Positions 16,880 to 25,929 of a DNA stretch of 64,000 nucleotides are shown in pieces. The notes under the pieces are model-generated. The model had not been told where the DNA came from, ran no database searches, and saw nothing but the letters and a program-made list of their open reading frames with translations. The DNA is from Bacillus sp. FJAT-27445. GTDB lineage: Bacteria > Bacillota > Bacilli > Bacillales > Cytobacillaceae. The stretch lies in the NCBI RefSeq assembly GCF_001510665.1, contig NZ_LMTI01000007.1, positions 142,197-206,196 on the forward strand, in the 5' to 3' direction. The position numbers were made by a program, and so were the translations under genes. Every line of letters starts with the position of its first letter. Positions within the stretch are counted from its first letter, which is position 1.

Positions 16880-17160
16880 AGCCTTCGCGACAGGCAAAGA
16901 CCGCCTGTCCCTGCGATGTTTATTCTCGGAAGCTTTCCTTAGTGGTCAGCCCCGACCAGATTAAGACGGGGCCCGCAGGACACTGAATGGCATCCCTGAA
17001 TTCGCCCACGCACGAAGGAAATGCGAGCATTTCCGAGGATGGGCCTGCCCTCCGGAGGGAACCGGCTTAAGACCTCGAGGGGCTAGGCGCTCCTCGAAAA
17101 AGCTAACGCTTTTTCTTCGTGCGAAGCTTATGCTTCCGAAGCTTATCCTGGTGGAGCTGG
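16880..17160. repeat. GC-rich cluster of perfect palindromes
   Basis: Within 280 bp there are at least six inverted repeats. GACAGGC/GCCTGTC lies near 16888-16909 and CCCCG/CGGGG near 16950-16973. GGAAATGC-GA-GCATTTCC lies at 17017-17034, CCCTCCGGAGGG at 17048-17059 and CCTCGAGG at 17073-17080. GAAAAAGC/GCTTTTTC lies near 17096-17115, and GAAGC/GCTTC units follow. Base composition is clearly higher in GC than the flanks. No ORF in it looks real. It resembles a dispersed extragenic element with RNA-folding potential, but I cannot name it. Confidence 0.7.
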
Positions 17161-17215
17161 ATTACTAAAACCTTTTTCGAGTTATCCACCATGTTGGATT
17201 TTAAAATTTCTTAGA

Positions 17216-17262
17216 CAATCAAAAAGCAGTCCAATTCACAAAAAATTGGGCTGCCTTTTACA
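17216..17262. terminator. terminator-like hairpin by a gene remnant
   Basis: AAAAAGCAG.CCAATT pairs with AATTGG.CTGC.TTTT. On the minus strand it immediately follows the remnant at 17269-17563, so it is probably that gene's old terminator. Confidence 0.65.
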
Positions 17263-17268
17263 AAAGAA

Positions 17269-17563
17269 CTACTGATTATATTTTGCGGGAATTTTGATTA
17301 ACATGTAAACCCCTGTCCACTTCTGTGTCGTGACAATGAGTGTTTCTCCTTGCTTTTAAAAAAACAGCCCGCTTCCATCATCGTGGATGAATTCCCAGCC
17401 GAACCGATAATCAGCAATCCTGTCAGCATTAATTTCAAATGATTCTCTTTAGCCATTTGCTGTTATCGGTTTTCAAATTAATGCTTCCACATCGAAAACA
17501 AACCTTGGACGAGTTGGTAAGCAGCTTCTTGCAATTGATGCACCTTTTCATTTTCTCCTTCAT
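17269..17563 (-). pseudogene. decayed zinc-ribbon protein gene
   Basis: A 42-codon ORF (17563 down to 17435) starts behind a strong GGGAGGGG site and encodes two CxxC pairs (CINC, CFRC), a zinc ribbon. After GSINLK the sense moves to another frame near an A-run at about 17473. That frame reads KPITANG, a TAA (17449-17451), RESFEINADRIADYRFGWE and on to HDDGSGLFF, a TAA (17356-17358), then KQGETLIVTTQKW and a stop near 17269. The parts make one coherent protein of about 110 residues. The gene therefore carries a frameshift and two nonsense codons. Family unknown beyond the zinc ribbon. Confidence 0.65.
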
Positions 17564-17677
17564 CCCTGGTCCCCTCCCAGCGAGTTAGTGTGGAGCAGTT
17601 GAAGCATGTGCCAATGAACTAAACTAAACCTACCATTAAAAACAATATTTCCCGCGACCGATAATATCCAATTATTT

Positions 17678-17902
17678 TTAAGCATATTTACTTAATTTAA
17701 TTGATTCATATTCTGGTGAAAAGGTTACATGACTGGATAGAGTTTTCTTAAAATCGTCAATATAACTATTCGACTATCCATTTGGAAAATCCTTCATAAA
17801 GTCTTGGTGATTAAGAAAAACTGCCAGGCGCATTTCCTCCGGGCAGTTAATGACCTCAACTCTTTTATCTTCAGTCCATGCAAGGTAGTCAGTGTAATTC
17901 AC
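17678..17902 (-). pseudogene. remnant ORF with internal TAG, family unknown
   Basis: On the minus strand a frame runs from GTG near 17902 with protein-like content (YTDYLAWTEDKRVEVI, then MRLAVFLNHQDFMKDF). It is cut by TAG at 17774-17776 and continues with DDFKKTLSSHVTFSPEYE to TAA at 17678. There is no ribosome site, and a stop lies just upstream of the GTG. It reads like a fragment of a decayed gene lying between the zinc-ribbon remnant and the esterase gene. Confidence 0.45.
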
Positions 17903-17983
17903 TTTTTTCTATGGGGCTGTTGCTTACTTATGCAAGCCGCCTCCTTATTTCACCCTAAGTGGAGCATATTTTAGGGAAAAACC

Positions 17984-19903
17984 TTATTTATCCTTGGCAG
18001 AACTCAATCCGTTCTGGAACATGTATTGTAGCCCTTCCTCAAAACCTTTCCCCCAAACATGTGAGCTATGTCCTCCATTTACTATTCTAAGCTCAGCAGG
18101 ACTTCCTGGGACTTTTCCCCACTTTTCAAAGTCCTCGTTAAAGATGTTTGACCTGTGGAGATTCTGGTACAAAGAAACGGACTGGACCTCCATATTGTAT
18201 TTGTTTGCATCAGGTGGAAGATCTTCTTTTTCGCTCAAATGATTCCAGTCATCGTCACCGGCATAAATAAACATAGGAACTTTGTATTGTTGCTTACTAT
18301 AAGCCTTAAGGGCTGTTGGATAATTTAGTTTATCCCAGATTTGCGGGTCAAATGGTTCCCCAAATGAGCCCCGCTCAACCGCTCCAGAGGTCGCGGGAGC
18401 CTCACCATCCTGAATTGCAGGGCTTAATAGCACCGTTGCCGCGAATTTTTCCGGGTAGATTAATGAGTATCGTAATGCACCATATCCCCCCATCGAATAG
18501 CCTACAAGCCCTCTTCCTTCTCTCGAAGTGATAGAATTAAAGTTTGTATCAATTTCCCTGACCAAATCATTCACGACAGCAGTTTCCACGGCATCGTACT
18601 TGGCTGAATCGACCCAATAGCTGTTTCCTGTTATTGGAGCGACGGCGATTACAGGGCTAATCCTTTTATCATCAATCATTTTATCAAGGATTGGCCAGTA
18701 CCTGTCCCAGCTGCTTGCTGAACCTCCGCTACCATGGAGAAGATAGATTACCGGGTATTTCTTCCCATCCGCTGTATTGTAGCCTTTTGGTAAATAGATG
18801 TTATAGGACAGCATGTTTTCAGATTGATTGGACCCGTTACCCAGTGATTCGGAAACAAAGGTACGAAGCTGGACAGTGCCTTTATTTGGTGTTTCATAAT
18901 TGGCCGCTTGATAGGTAGGAGAAAAATCCTTTTTTTCTTGTTTGCCGAACAAGTATTTCAGCCCTTCTTCAAAGCCCTGGAGCCAAACATCCATCCCATG
19001 CCCTCCGTTAATAATCCTGAGTTCGGCCGAATTGGAAGGAACATCTTCCCACTTGTCAAAATCCTTGTTAAAAAGGTTTTTCCGATGGAGTTCTTGATAA
19101 AGTTCTACAGCCTGGACTTCCATATTGTACTTATAAGCATCGGGTGAAAGATCCTCTCTTTCACTAAGGTGATTCCAGTCATCGTCACCAGTTACAATAT
19201 AGAAAGGGACACGGAAAGGCTGCTTTACATAAGATTCCAATGCGGCAGGATAGTTCAATTGCTCCCAACGATTGGGATCGAAGGGGGTTCCAAAGCTTCC
19301 CCTTTCAACAGCCCCGGAAGTTACAGGCGGCTGTCCTTTTTGAATTGCTGGGCTTAATAGAATCGTACCGGAAAACAGTTCCGGATATACAAGCGAGTAT
19401 CGTAAGGCTCCGTATCCACCCATTGAAAATCCGGAAATATACCTGCTCTTACGCTCGGGTTTTGTGTTGTACTTTTTATCGATATGAGGAATGAGGTCTT
19501 TTATGATAGATTTTTCATAATGACCAAACTTTTCAGAGTCAACCCAATAGCTGTTTCCTGTGGAAGGGACGACTGCAATAACTGGTTCAAGAATTCCTTC
19601 TTCAATGAGGTTGTCGAGTTTGGCCCAGAATCCATCCCAGCTATTTTCATTTCCCGAACTGCCATGCAAAAGGTAGATGACAGGATATCCTTCCTCCCGT
19701 TTGGAATCATATCCTTTTGGAAGGTAGATTTTGTAGGTCAGCTTATTTTGTTTAGGGGTATGGTCATGAACCAACGCTTGTGACGTGATAGATTCAACAA
19801 TTTTAGTGCTGGAATCCCTCACCTTTTCTTTTGCTGTTACAATCGAATTTGATAGAGATGCAAGAAGAAAAACAACCATGGCAAAACTAATAAGTCTTTT
19901 CAA
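17984..19903 (-). CDS. secreted esterase with two tandem alpha/beta-hydrolase domains
   Basis: TTG 19903 follows GGAGG by 8 bases. A signal peptide (about 24 residues) is followed by two copies of an esterase D/feruloyl-esterase type domain. The catalytic serines are Ser160 (GFSMGG) and Ser470 (GYSMGG), exactly 310 residues apart. Each copy also has YLLHGS.G for the oxyanion region, GDDDWNHLSE with the acid (near 240 and 550), and NGGH with the histidine (His302 and near 612). Both copies therefore look active. The enzyme would remove acyl groups from a polymer or glycoside outside the cell. It lies downstream of a LacI gene and an ABC-importer operon, consistent with a role in substrate processing. 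Confidence 0.9.
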   Translation of the reverse strand: MKRLISFAMVVFLLASLSNSIVTAKEKVRDSSTKIVESITSQALVHDHTPKQNKLTYKIYLPKGYDSKREEGYPVIYLLHGSSGNENSWDGFWAKLDNLIEEGILEPVIAVVPSTGNSYWVDSEKFGHYEKSIIKDLIPHIDKKYNTKPERKSRYISGFSMGGYGALRYSLVYPELFSGTILLSPAIQKGQPPVTSGAVERGSFGTPFDPNRWEQLNYPAALESYVKQPFRVPFYIVTGDDDWNHLSEREDLSPDAYKYNMEVQAVELYQELHRKNLFNKDFDKWEDVPSNSAELRIINGGHGMDVWLQGFEEGLKYLFGKQEKKDFSPTYQAANYETPNKGTVQLRTFVSESLGNGSNQSENMLSYNIYLPKGYNTADGKKYPVIYLLHGSGGSASSWDRYWPILDKMIDDKRISPVIAVAPITGNSYWVDSAKYDAVETAVVNDLVREIDTNFNSITSREGRGLVGYSMGGYGALRYSLIYPEKFAATVLLSPAIQDGEAPATSGAVERGSFGEPFDPQIWDKLNYPTALKAYSKQQYKVPMFIYAGDDDWNHLSEKEDLPPDANKYNMEVQSVSLYQNLHRSNIFNEDFEKWGKVPGSPAELRIVNGGHSSHVWGKGFEEGLQYMFQNGLSSAKDK

Positions 19904-19927
19904 TACCTCAACCTCCGATACATTGTA

Positions 19928-21022
19928 TTAGGTAAGATTTATTTCACATAACTCATCCAAGTTTAGGTGGCAATCCTCTTTATGCAAATCTGCACTTCTA
20001 TTCATGTTTTTTTTTTTAAAACCCAGCGTTGATTCTCTCTTCACCAAGCAGACATCCAATTGGAAATCCCCATCGAGAGTATGATTATTTTCAATCATGT
20101 TGATTAGCCTGGAGGTTGCTAAGACCCCGATATCATAAATCGGCTGCTCAATCGTACTGATTTCCGGGTCTACCATTTCGGCTAGTTTTATACCATCAAA
20201 GCCAATAATGGCGATTTCCTCGGGCACGTTCTTCCCAAGCTGCTTTAAAATTTTTAATGAACCGATTGCCATCATATCATTTGCCAGGAAGATGCCATCG
20301 ATATCCGGATGTTCAGATAATAGCTTCTCCGTCAAGGCTTTTCCGCTTTCTAGTGAAAAGTCACCTTCTAAAATGACTGGCACGTAGTTGACGCCCTTTT
20401 CGGCAAGCTCATCCTTATATCCCTTGAGCCTTTCCAGTGATGGCTGGAAAGTCGGCGGGCCACTTATATGGGCAATATTCTTGCAGCCAATTTCAATCAA
20501 ATGGCTGACAGCTAGCCTTGCCCCCTTATAATTATCAATTCCAATTGAATCGGCTGAACTTATATCTGCAGCTCTGTCAATTCGGACATAAGGAATATTC
20601 ATTCCGTTCAATTCTTTCAAAACCGAATCGTTAAACTGAAACGAAGCAAGAATCAGCCCGTCGGTATAACGGCTTTCAAGGCTTCTCCAGAATATACTTG
20701 AAAGGATGCTCTCTTCATCAGAATTAATTAATATGAGGCGGTACCCTTTTTCCTTGGCCACTTTTTCAATGGAGACAACCAGCTCTGGGAAGAATGGATT
20801 CGTAATATCCGGAATAACCAGTGCGATTGTATTTGTTCTTTTCCTGGCCAGACCCCGGGCTATTTCATTTGGGTGATAATTAAGCTCTTCCATTACTTGT
20901 TTAACTTTTTTTAATGTACTTTCACTTACATAGCCATTTTTATTAATATATCTTGAAACAGTCGCTACAGATACACCTGCCTCCCTGGCGACATCTCGAA
21001 TTGTTGCTGTGTCTTTTTTCAA
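19928..21022 (-). CDS. LacI family transcriptional regulator
   Basis: TTG 21022 follows AGGAAGG by 9 bases. The 364-residue protein has the LacI HTH (TIRDVAREAGVSVATVSRYI, about residues 7-26), the hinge helix near RKRTNTIALVIPDITNPFF, and a periplasmic-binding-protein-like sensor domain with the HISGPP and IAIIGFDG segments. A 30-residue tail beyond the usual end includes KEDCHLNLDELCEI. It should repress or activate sugar genes in response to a ligand. The obvious targets are the operators at 30326-30462 in front of the importer operon. A terminator separates it from the gene upstream. Confidence 0.92.
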   Translation of the reverse strand: MKKDTATIRDVAREAGVSVATVSRYINKNGYVSESTLKKVKQVMEELNYHPNEIARGLARKRTNTIALVIPDITNPFFPELVVSIEKVAKEKGYRLILINSDEESILSSIFWRSLESRYTDGLILASFQFNDSVLKELNGMNIPYVRIDRAADISSADSIGIDNYKGARLAVSHLIEIGCKNIAHISGPPTFQPSLERLKGYKDELAEKGVNYVPVILEGDFSLESGKALTEKLLSEHPDIDGIFLANDMMAIGSLKILKQLGKNVPEEIAIIGFDGIKLAEMVDPEISTIEQPIYDIGVLATSRLINMIENNHTLDGDFQLDVCLVKRESTLGFKKKNMNRSADLHKEDCHLNLDELCEINLT

Positions 21023-21059
21023 AATAAAAATCCTTCCTGCAAAGTGCTATTTTGACTAA

Positions 21060-21098
21060 AAAGCCCGAAAAAGATTCAACAAGTTAAATCCATTTCGG
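21060..21098 (-). terminator. terminator between the glycohydrolase and lacI-type genes
   Basis: AGCCCGAAA pairs with TTTCGGGCT across a 21-base loop and is followed on the minus strand by TTTTTAG, just after the 704-residue glycohydrolase gene. Confidence 0.75.
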
Positions 21099-21106
21099 GC
21101 TGATCT

Positions 21107-23221
21107 TCAGATGTTTTCTTTAACCAATAAAGAATGGTAGAGTGTTTCGCCAGGAGTAATTGAACCAAATCCAATCATCCCATAAGTGATTGTTTCATCA
21201 TCATGAACCAAAACTTCATTTTCATCAATGAAGAAACGAAGGACGTTATCCGTAAACTCTACTTTCATTCTATATTTTTGTTCATACTCCCATGGAAAAC
21301 TTACAGTTTTAATACGAGTGAAGCCAAAATTGTTCAGGATCAGTGAAACCTGGCCGGCGCCATCCAGCCCGATAAAATATCCTCGCTCAGCACCCTGCGC
21401 ACGGAATGCAATGCAATGGCTCTCGCCAATAACAGGCTCAATGACAGTTTCAACAATTCCATCACGCATAAAATAATTTCCTGTATAGGAAGCACAGTTT
21501 TCACTTGCTCTGCATCGGATAGTGTCCCCTTCAATCTCCCAATCTCCTCTGTTATGTGAGAAAGGCATAAGGCTAAGGAACTCTTTTTTGAGCAGGGAAA
21601 AGTCAATGCTATATTGTGCTTTCCCATACACATGGAAGTTTTTGAAGTACAATGAGCCAAACGCCCGGTTGGTCAGTGTGGACGGGCTCTCAATCAAGTA
21701 GCCGACTTCATCAAAAATATCTCCCCCTGAAGGCGGAAGTGTGAATTCAATCTCTGTCCACTCACCATGCTTAAGAATCTTTTTTTCTAAAAAGGCATCC
21801 TGCTTCGAGAATGTCTTCCTCACAAATGGTGCAACTGTAATTTCAGAACCCCTCCACTGGTCAAGGAAAACATCAACTTTCACAGTTTGGCCGCTTAAAG
21901 CCTGCGGGGAGAATACGGGCTTATACTTTTCATCATTGAAATCATCCCGGCGATAAAATGGCTTATAGAATACTTTGCTTTTGTCCCCCTCAACCATCCG
22001 GTCGATTACTACCTGAAGAGAGCCGTCACCTATCACAGCGTTATGCCTGATGACCGGAGTTTTGAAAGTGTTGCTCACTCTTAAACCGTGGGTTGATCCA
22101 GGGAAACTAAAATCAAAGTACAATTCTCCCCTTTTAATAGAATCTTCCAGCCCGGAAGGCGGCTCCACTCCATTCAATTGATAGCCAAGGAGGGCAACTT
22201 CTTTTGAAAACGTAGGCATATCTACCATATTTAAATATCCAGAAATACTTGAAGTGATTACGTTATCATTCATAGGTTGCCTGTAATGTTCAGGAATTCC
22301 ATCAAGCCCCGCCATTACGCCTACAATTGTTCCAACATTCCCTGCATTGCAATCCGTATCCCAGCCGCACATTGTCGCGATTTCAATCGTTCTCGCAAAA
22401 TCGCCATTCCCATAAAGAAGTGAAAGGATGCAAACTCCCGCGTTTGGGATGATGTGGCATATCCCCGGATATTTATCATATCCCCAATCTCTATGAAGGA
22501 AATCAAGACAATCCCTAAAATTATCAGGGTTATTTCCATGGAAATTTATCACTGCCTTAGTAACCTGGGCATAGGTGGAATCATCAGGAATAAGCATTAG
22601 CCCTTGATCAATGATTTCACGGATATCTTCCGAAACGAAGGCTTGGGCGATGCAGCCAGCAATGAACCTTGCTCCATAAAGCCCGTTTTTATCGTGGGAT
22701 ACACTTGCGGCAACCTCAGCAAAATGGGCTGCCTGTTCCGGCTTGCCTGGATACATCAATCCCCACGTATCGATGAATATCTGGCCGCCAATTTGTTCAG
22801 CCTGGACAATCCCATTTTGCTCGGCTGAACCTGAACGGGGCGCTTCAATCCCTTTTTTCAAGTTGTTAAAGGCTTTATGCTCGGTACTCGCATCCTCGCC
22901 GCCCCACCAAATCATGCCAATGCCCTCGCGGCAATAGTTAAGCCAGGCCCTTCCCACATCTTGCGGCTGCAGGTCCCTGTCCCTTGCATCATCGTAATGG
23001 GCCCTGATAAAAAAGACCGGACCGTTCACATCATCATCAGCGGAAAAAGTCTTGTAATCTTTCACATAGCCTTTTATATCGCCATATACAGAAAGAATCT
23101 TTTCAGCCGTCCACTCTGTCGGCTCTACCGGGGCCCCAAGACGGATTCCTGCGTTCATCCCAAGAAAGCCGGCGTATACTTTCTGGATATAGTCATTGGA
23201 AAACATAGAATTCACATCCAT
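21107..23221 (-). CDS. ADP-ribosylglycohydrolase family protein with C-terminal beta domain
   Basis: The first 340 of 704 residues form the ADP-ribosylglycohydrolase (DraG/ARH) fold with its two metal-binding blocks: SADDDVNG (Asp62-Asp64) and GWDTDCNAGNVG (Asp288, Asp290). The remaining 360 residues look all-beta (VVIDRMVEGDKSKVFYKPFYRR, KILKHGEWTEIEFTLP, a final FIDENEVLVHDDETITYG jelly-roll) and may bind carbohydrate. The family hydrolyses N- or O-glycosidic bonds to ribose, and similar genes in sugar operons are thought to act on glycosides rather than protein. No signal peptide is present, so it acts in the cytoplasm on imported substrate. It is 9 bases downstream of a second family member. 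Confidence 0.87.
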   Translation of the reverse strand: MDVNSMFSNDYIQKVYAGFLGMNAGIRLGAPVEPTEWTAEKILSVYGDIKGYVKDYKTFSADDDVNGPVFFIRAHYDDARDRDLQPQDVGRAWLNYCREGIGMIWWGGEDASTEHKAFNNLKKGIEAPRSGSAEQNGIVQAEQIGGQIFIDTWGLMYPGKPEQAAHFAEVAASVSHDKNGLYGARFIAGCIAQAFVSEDIREIIDQGLMLIPDDSTYAQVTKAVINFHGNNPDNFRDCLDFLHRDWGYDKYPGICHIIPNAGVCILSLLYGNGDFARTIEIATMCGWDTDCNAGNVGTIVGVMAGLDGIPEHYRQPMNDNVITSSISGYLNMVDMPTFSKEVALLGYQLNGVEPPSGLEDSIKRGELYFDFSFPGSTHGLRVSNTFKTPVIRHNAVIGDGSLQVVIDRMVEGDKSKVFYKPFYRRDDFNDEKYKPVFSPQALSGQTVKVDVFLDQWRGSEITVAPFVRKTFSKQDAFLEKKILKHGEWTEIEFTLPPSGGDIFDEVGYLIESPSTLTNRAFGSLYFKNFHVYGKAQYSIDFSLLKKEFLSLMPFSHNRGDWEIEGDTIRCRASENCASYTGNYFMRDGIVETVIEPVIGESHCIAFRAQGAERGYFIGLDGAGQVSLILNNFGFTRIKTVSFPWEYEQKYRMKVEFTDNVLRFFIDENEVLVHDDETITYGMIGFGSITPGETLYHSLLVKENI

Positions 23222-23230
23222 TCATTGCAG

Positions 23231-24379
23231 TTAAAACAACATTTTCCTGTCTTCATTTAACCTTAAATCAGCTTCGATGATTTCTTGGGCCGTTTTTGCA
23301 AAGCCATCCGCTGTTTGAAGAAGGTTCATTTTATTCGTTGATTCAAGAAGATCGATGTCAGCTCTATTAATGGCCTGGATTCCATACATGCTCCCAAGGA
23401 TTGCCCCAATCATGACACCGATTGAATCGGTGTCCCGCCCTGAATTGATTCCATCATAGATCGACTTGTAATACTCCCCTTCATTCAGGACAATGAAGGC
23501 TAGGGCAAGCGGAAGCTCCTCTATCGAGAATAATCGGCTCGGAGTATAGTGATTCGATGGAATGCCTACCTTTTCCATCTGGCGGTGGACATCATCTTTC
23601 ATCGGAGAATACTTTGCGATTACAGAATGCAGTGTTTCCACCACTTTATCCATATCGCAGTTCTTCTCCCGTAGTTCATTGGCGGCCGAAGTTATATCAA
23701 TGATGGCATTTCGTGTCCCATCTTTCGAAAGGGAAATAGCCGTGTTGACAATGTCATTGATAGTAACACCGGGAGTGAAAGCCCTGGCTATACAAGCTGC
23801 CAGGACTCCCGCAGCCTCAAGTCCATAACTGCTTTGGTGGCCCATGGCGAAAAGGATCGCTTCATCATAAGCCGCTTTCGGGTTTCCAGCATTAACAATC
23901 CCGATTGGCGCAATATACATGGCCGCGCCACAATTGATCATGTTGCCAATACCGCCTTCACGCGGTTCACAATTGGCAAGGACATGCCTGACGAAAATAT
24001 ACTTTTCAGGATAGAACAGGCGGTCGATGATTAGAGCTTCTTTTTTGAATTCAGGAATATAGGTTTTTCGGAAGGCAATTTCCTTTATAAATTCATTCCC
24101 CATGTCGTAGGAATCAAGATGCCGTTTTTCCTTCAGATACACATTAATGAGCGCTTTTGTCATCAAGGTATCATCGGTTACGATTCCGTTCCCGCGGTGC
24201 CTTCCCAGATTAACCTCGGGTGGAGCATCCTCCTTGTACCATTTCGTCCGGAGGCTTTCCACCCGGCCGTACTTATCCTTGATTTCCTGGTAGCTTAGCT
24301 TTTCAATCGGCGCGCCCAGTGCATCACCAAGTGCAACTGAGAGGACAGCCCCTCTTACTTTATCCTGAAAAGATATCAT
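23231..24379 (-). CDS. ADP-ribosylglycohydrolase family protein
   Basis: The 382-residue single-domain protein carries both metal blocks: VTDDTLMT (Asp69, Asp70, Thr71) and GRDTDSIG (Asp316, Asp318). The DraG/ARH fold begins at DKVRGAVLSVALGDALGAPIE. It is paired in one transcript with the larger homolog and follows the importer genes. This suggests it cleaves the glycosidic bond of the imported compound, possibly a riboside given the ribokinase-like partner. That substrate is an inference. Confidence 0.87.
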   Translation of the reverse strand: MISFQDKVRGAVLSVALGDALGAPIEKLSYQEIKDKYGRVESLRTKWYKEDAPPEVNLGRHRGNGIVTDDTLMTKALINVYLKEKRHLDSYDMGNEFIKEIAFRKTYIPEFKKEALIIDRLFYPEKYIFVRHVLANCEPREGGIGNMINCGAAMYIAPIGIVNAGNPKAAYDEAILFAMGHQSSYGLEAAGVLAACIARAFTPGVTINDIVNTAISLSKDGTRNAIIDITSAANELREKNCDMDKVVETLHSVIAKYSPMKDDVHRQMEKVGIPSNHYTPSRLFSIEELPLALAFIVLNEGEYYKSIYDGINSGRDTDSIGVMIGAILGSMYGIQAINRADIDLLESTNKMNLLQTADGFAKTAQEIIEADLRLNEDRKMLF

Positions 24380-24390
24380 GGCTAAACTCC

Positions 24391-25860
24391 TTACTTAATG
24401 TTTTTGTTTGCGTATTCCGTAAGTTCTTTTCCTCCGGCTTTTTCCCATTCAGTTACGAACTTATCGAACTCGCTAATTGGCTTTTTGCCGGTAATTATGT
24501 CTGTTGCATACTCCTTATAAAGGTTTTCCATTGCATCCCAATTGGCTGCATATTCCTCAGGGATGATGAAGGCATTATCCTCTTTGTAAAATTCGTTGGC
24601 CAAATCCCTGGACTTCTGGGCCGGCACGCTCAATAACGGAGTATTTAGCGGTTTTTCCGTCTTAAACTCGCTAGGCTCCCAGAAACGGGCATACCATTCA
24701 GCGTAATATTTGTCAGTCAGCTCAATGCCGCTGTCGGTAACATTGTAGTGCTCCCCTTCAAAACCGATACGGTCGAGCAACTGGCCTTTTTCACTGGCAA
24801 GGTAATCAAGTACTGCGAATACAGTATCCTTATGTTTAGACTGCGAGCTTATCGCGACTCCCCGTGATTCTTTTGTAATATCAGTAGAAGTGAAGCCCTG
24901 GTCTTCACCTTTTGCTGGAGGAAGCACAACGACCTCAGACTGTTCACCATTTACCTGTGTCATCTTGCCATTATAAATATCAATTATTTTTCCATTTGTT
25001 CCGACAATGACCCCTGCTTCACCATCATAGAAAGCTTTTTCTTTTGTATCCCACTGCTTAGTCAGGTATTGCGGGTCAAGCAGGCCATCTTTATAAAGCT
25101 TCTGATAGAATTCAAGCTTTGTCTTTTCATTATCCGAAGCCTTGCCATAAACATATTTACCGTCTTTTTCAAGCCAAGTTTGGTTCAAGCCGAATGCCCT
25201 CTTGAAGATAAAATCAATTTCAACAATGTCCCCTGCGGCAGTAAGCGCATAGGTTGGCTTTTTGCTTCCTCCCGGAGGATTGGACACCAATTCTTTGAAA
25301 AATGCATAATAATTGTCGACTGTCGGCTCATCCAGTAACGCTTGGGAGGTTGATAGCTTTTCGAACCAGTCTTTTCTCATGACAGGAACTTTTGAGTCAA
25401 GCGGTTTAATCCAAAGGAGATAAGGATAATTTTCGAGTCTTTTTTTGTTATGAGGCTCCAAAATATTTTTGATATTCTTTGATTTTTCTATATAAGGTGT
25501 CAAGTCTTCAAGGAGCCCCTGCTGAGAAATCTGCAAGTCTCCACCCTGGAAATAAATCATATCGGGAATGTCCCCGGAGAGAAGAAGCAGGTTCAATTTT
25601 TCCGCGTAATTTCCTTGTGGCATTTCAACAAGTTCAAATGTTACATCCAGGTTTTCATCTTCTTTTAACGCTTTGGAAAGGCTTTCAAAATATTGCTTAG
25701 CTACCGGGTTTGATGGGCCTTCATCTTTATAAACAACTTTCAGCGTAACAGGGCCCTCTTTTTTATTGTCTTTTTCATCGGTAGAAGTCTTCTTATCAGA
25801 ACACGCGGTAGTCAACACTAATAAAATGGCGAAAAGTACAATCAGCAACTTTTTCATCAA
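24391..25860 (-). CDS. CUT1 ABC importer, solute-binding lipoprotein
   Basis: The 489-residue protein has a lipoprotein signal with lipobox LTTAC (Cys20), so the mature protein is tethered outside the membrane. The YAEKLNLLLLSGDIPDMIYFQGGD segment and the overall size match the LplA/YtcQ type of binding proteins. Two permease genes lie immediately upstream. No ATPase gene is in the cluster, so a shared MsmK-type ATPase elsewhere is probably used, as is usual for this class. Confidence 0.9.
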   Translation of the reverse strand: MMKKLLIVLFAILLVLTTACSDKKTSTDEKDNKKEGPVTLKVVYKDEGPSNPVAKQYFESLSKALKEDENLDVTFELVEMPQGNYAEKLNLLLLSGDIPDMIYFQGGDLQISQQGLLEDLTPYIEKSKNIKNILEPHNKKRLENYPYLLWIKPLDSKVPVMRKDWFEKLSTSQALLDEPTVDNYYAFFKELVSNPPGGSKKPTYALTAAGDIVEIDFIFKRAFGLNQTWLEKDGKYVYGKASDNEKTKLEFYQKLYKDGLLDPQYLTKQWDTKEKAFYDGEAGVIVGTNGKIIDIYNGKMTQVNGEQSEVVVLPPAKGEDQGFTSTDITKESRGVAISSQSKHKDTVFAVLDYLASEKGQLLDRIGFEGEHYNVTDSGIELTDKYYAEWYARFWEPSEFKTEKPLNTPLLSVPAQKSRDLANEFYKEDNAFIIPEEYAANWDAMENLYKEYATDIITGKKPISEFDKFVTEWEKAGGKELTEYANKNIK

Positions 25861-25929
25861 AATTCCTCCCAGAAGGGTTTTTTTATTTCTGCTAAAGATA
25901 AAAATTAAATAGAATTGAAACCTGTAAGA

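Noticed and set aside
16760-16942. A 60-codon plus-strand ORF after sstT
   Set aside because: It starts inside the sstT terminator hairpin and runs into the palindrome cluster.
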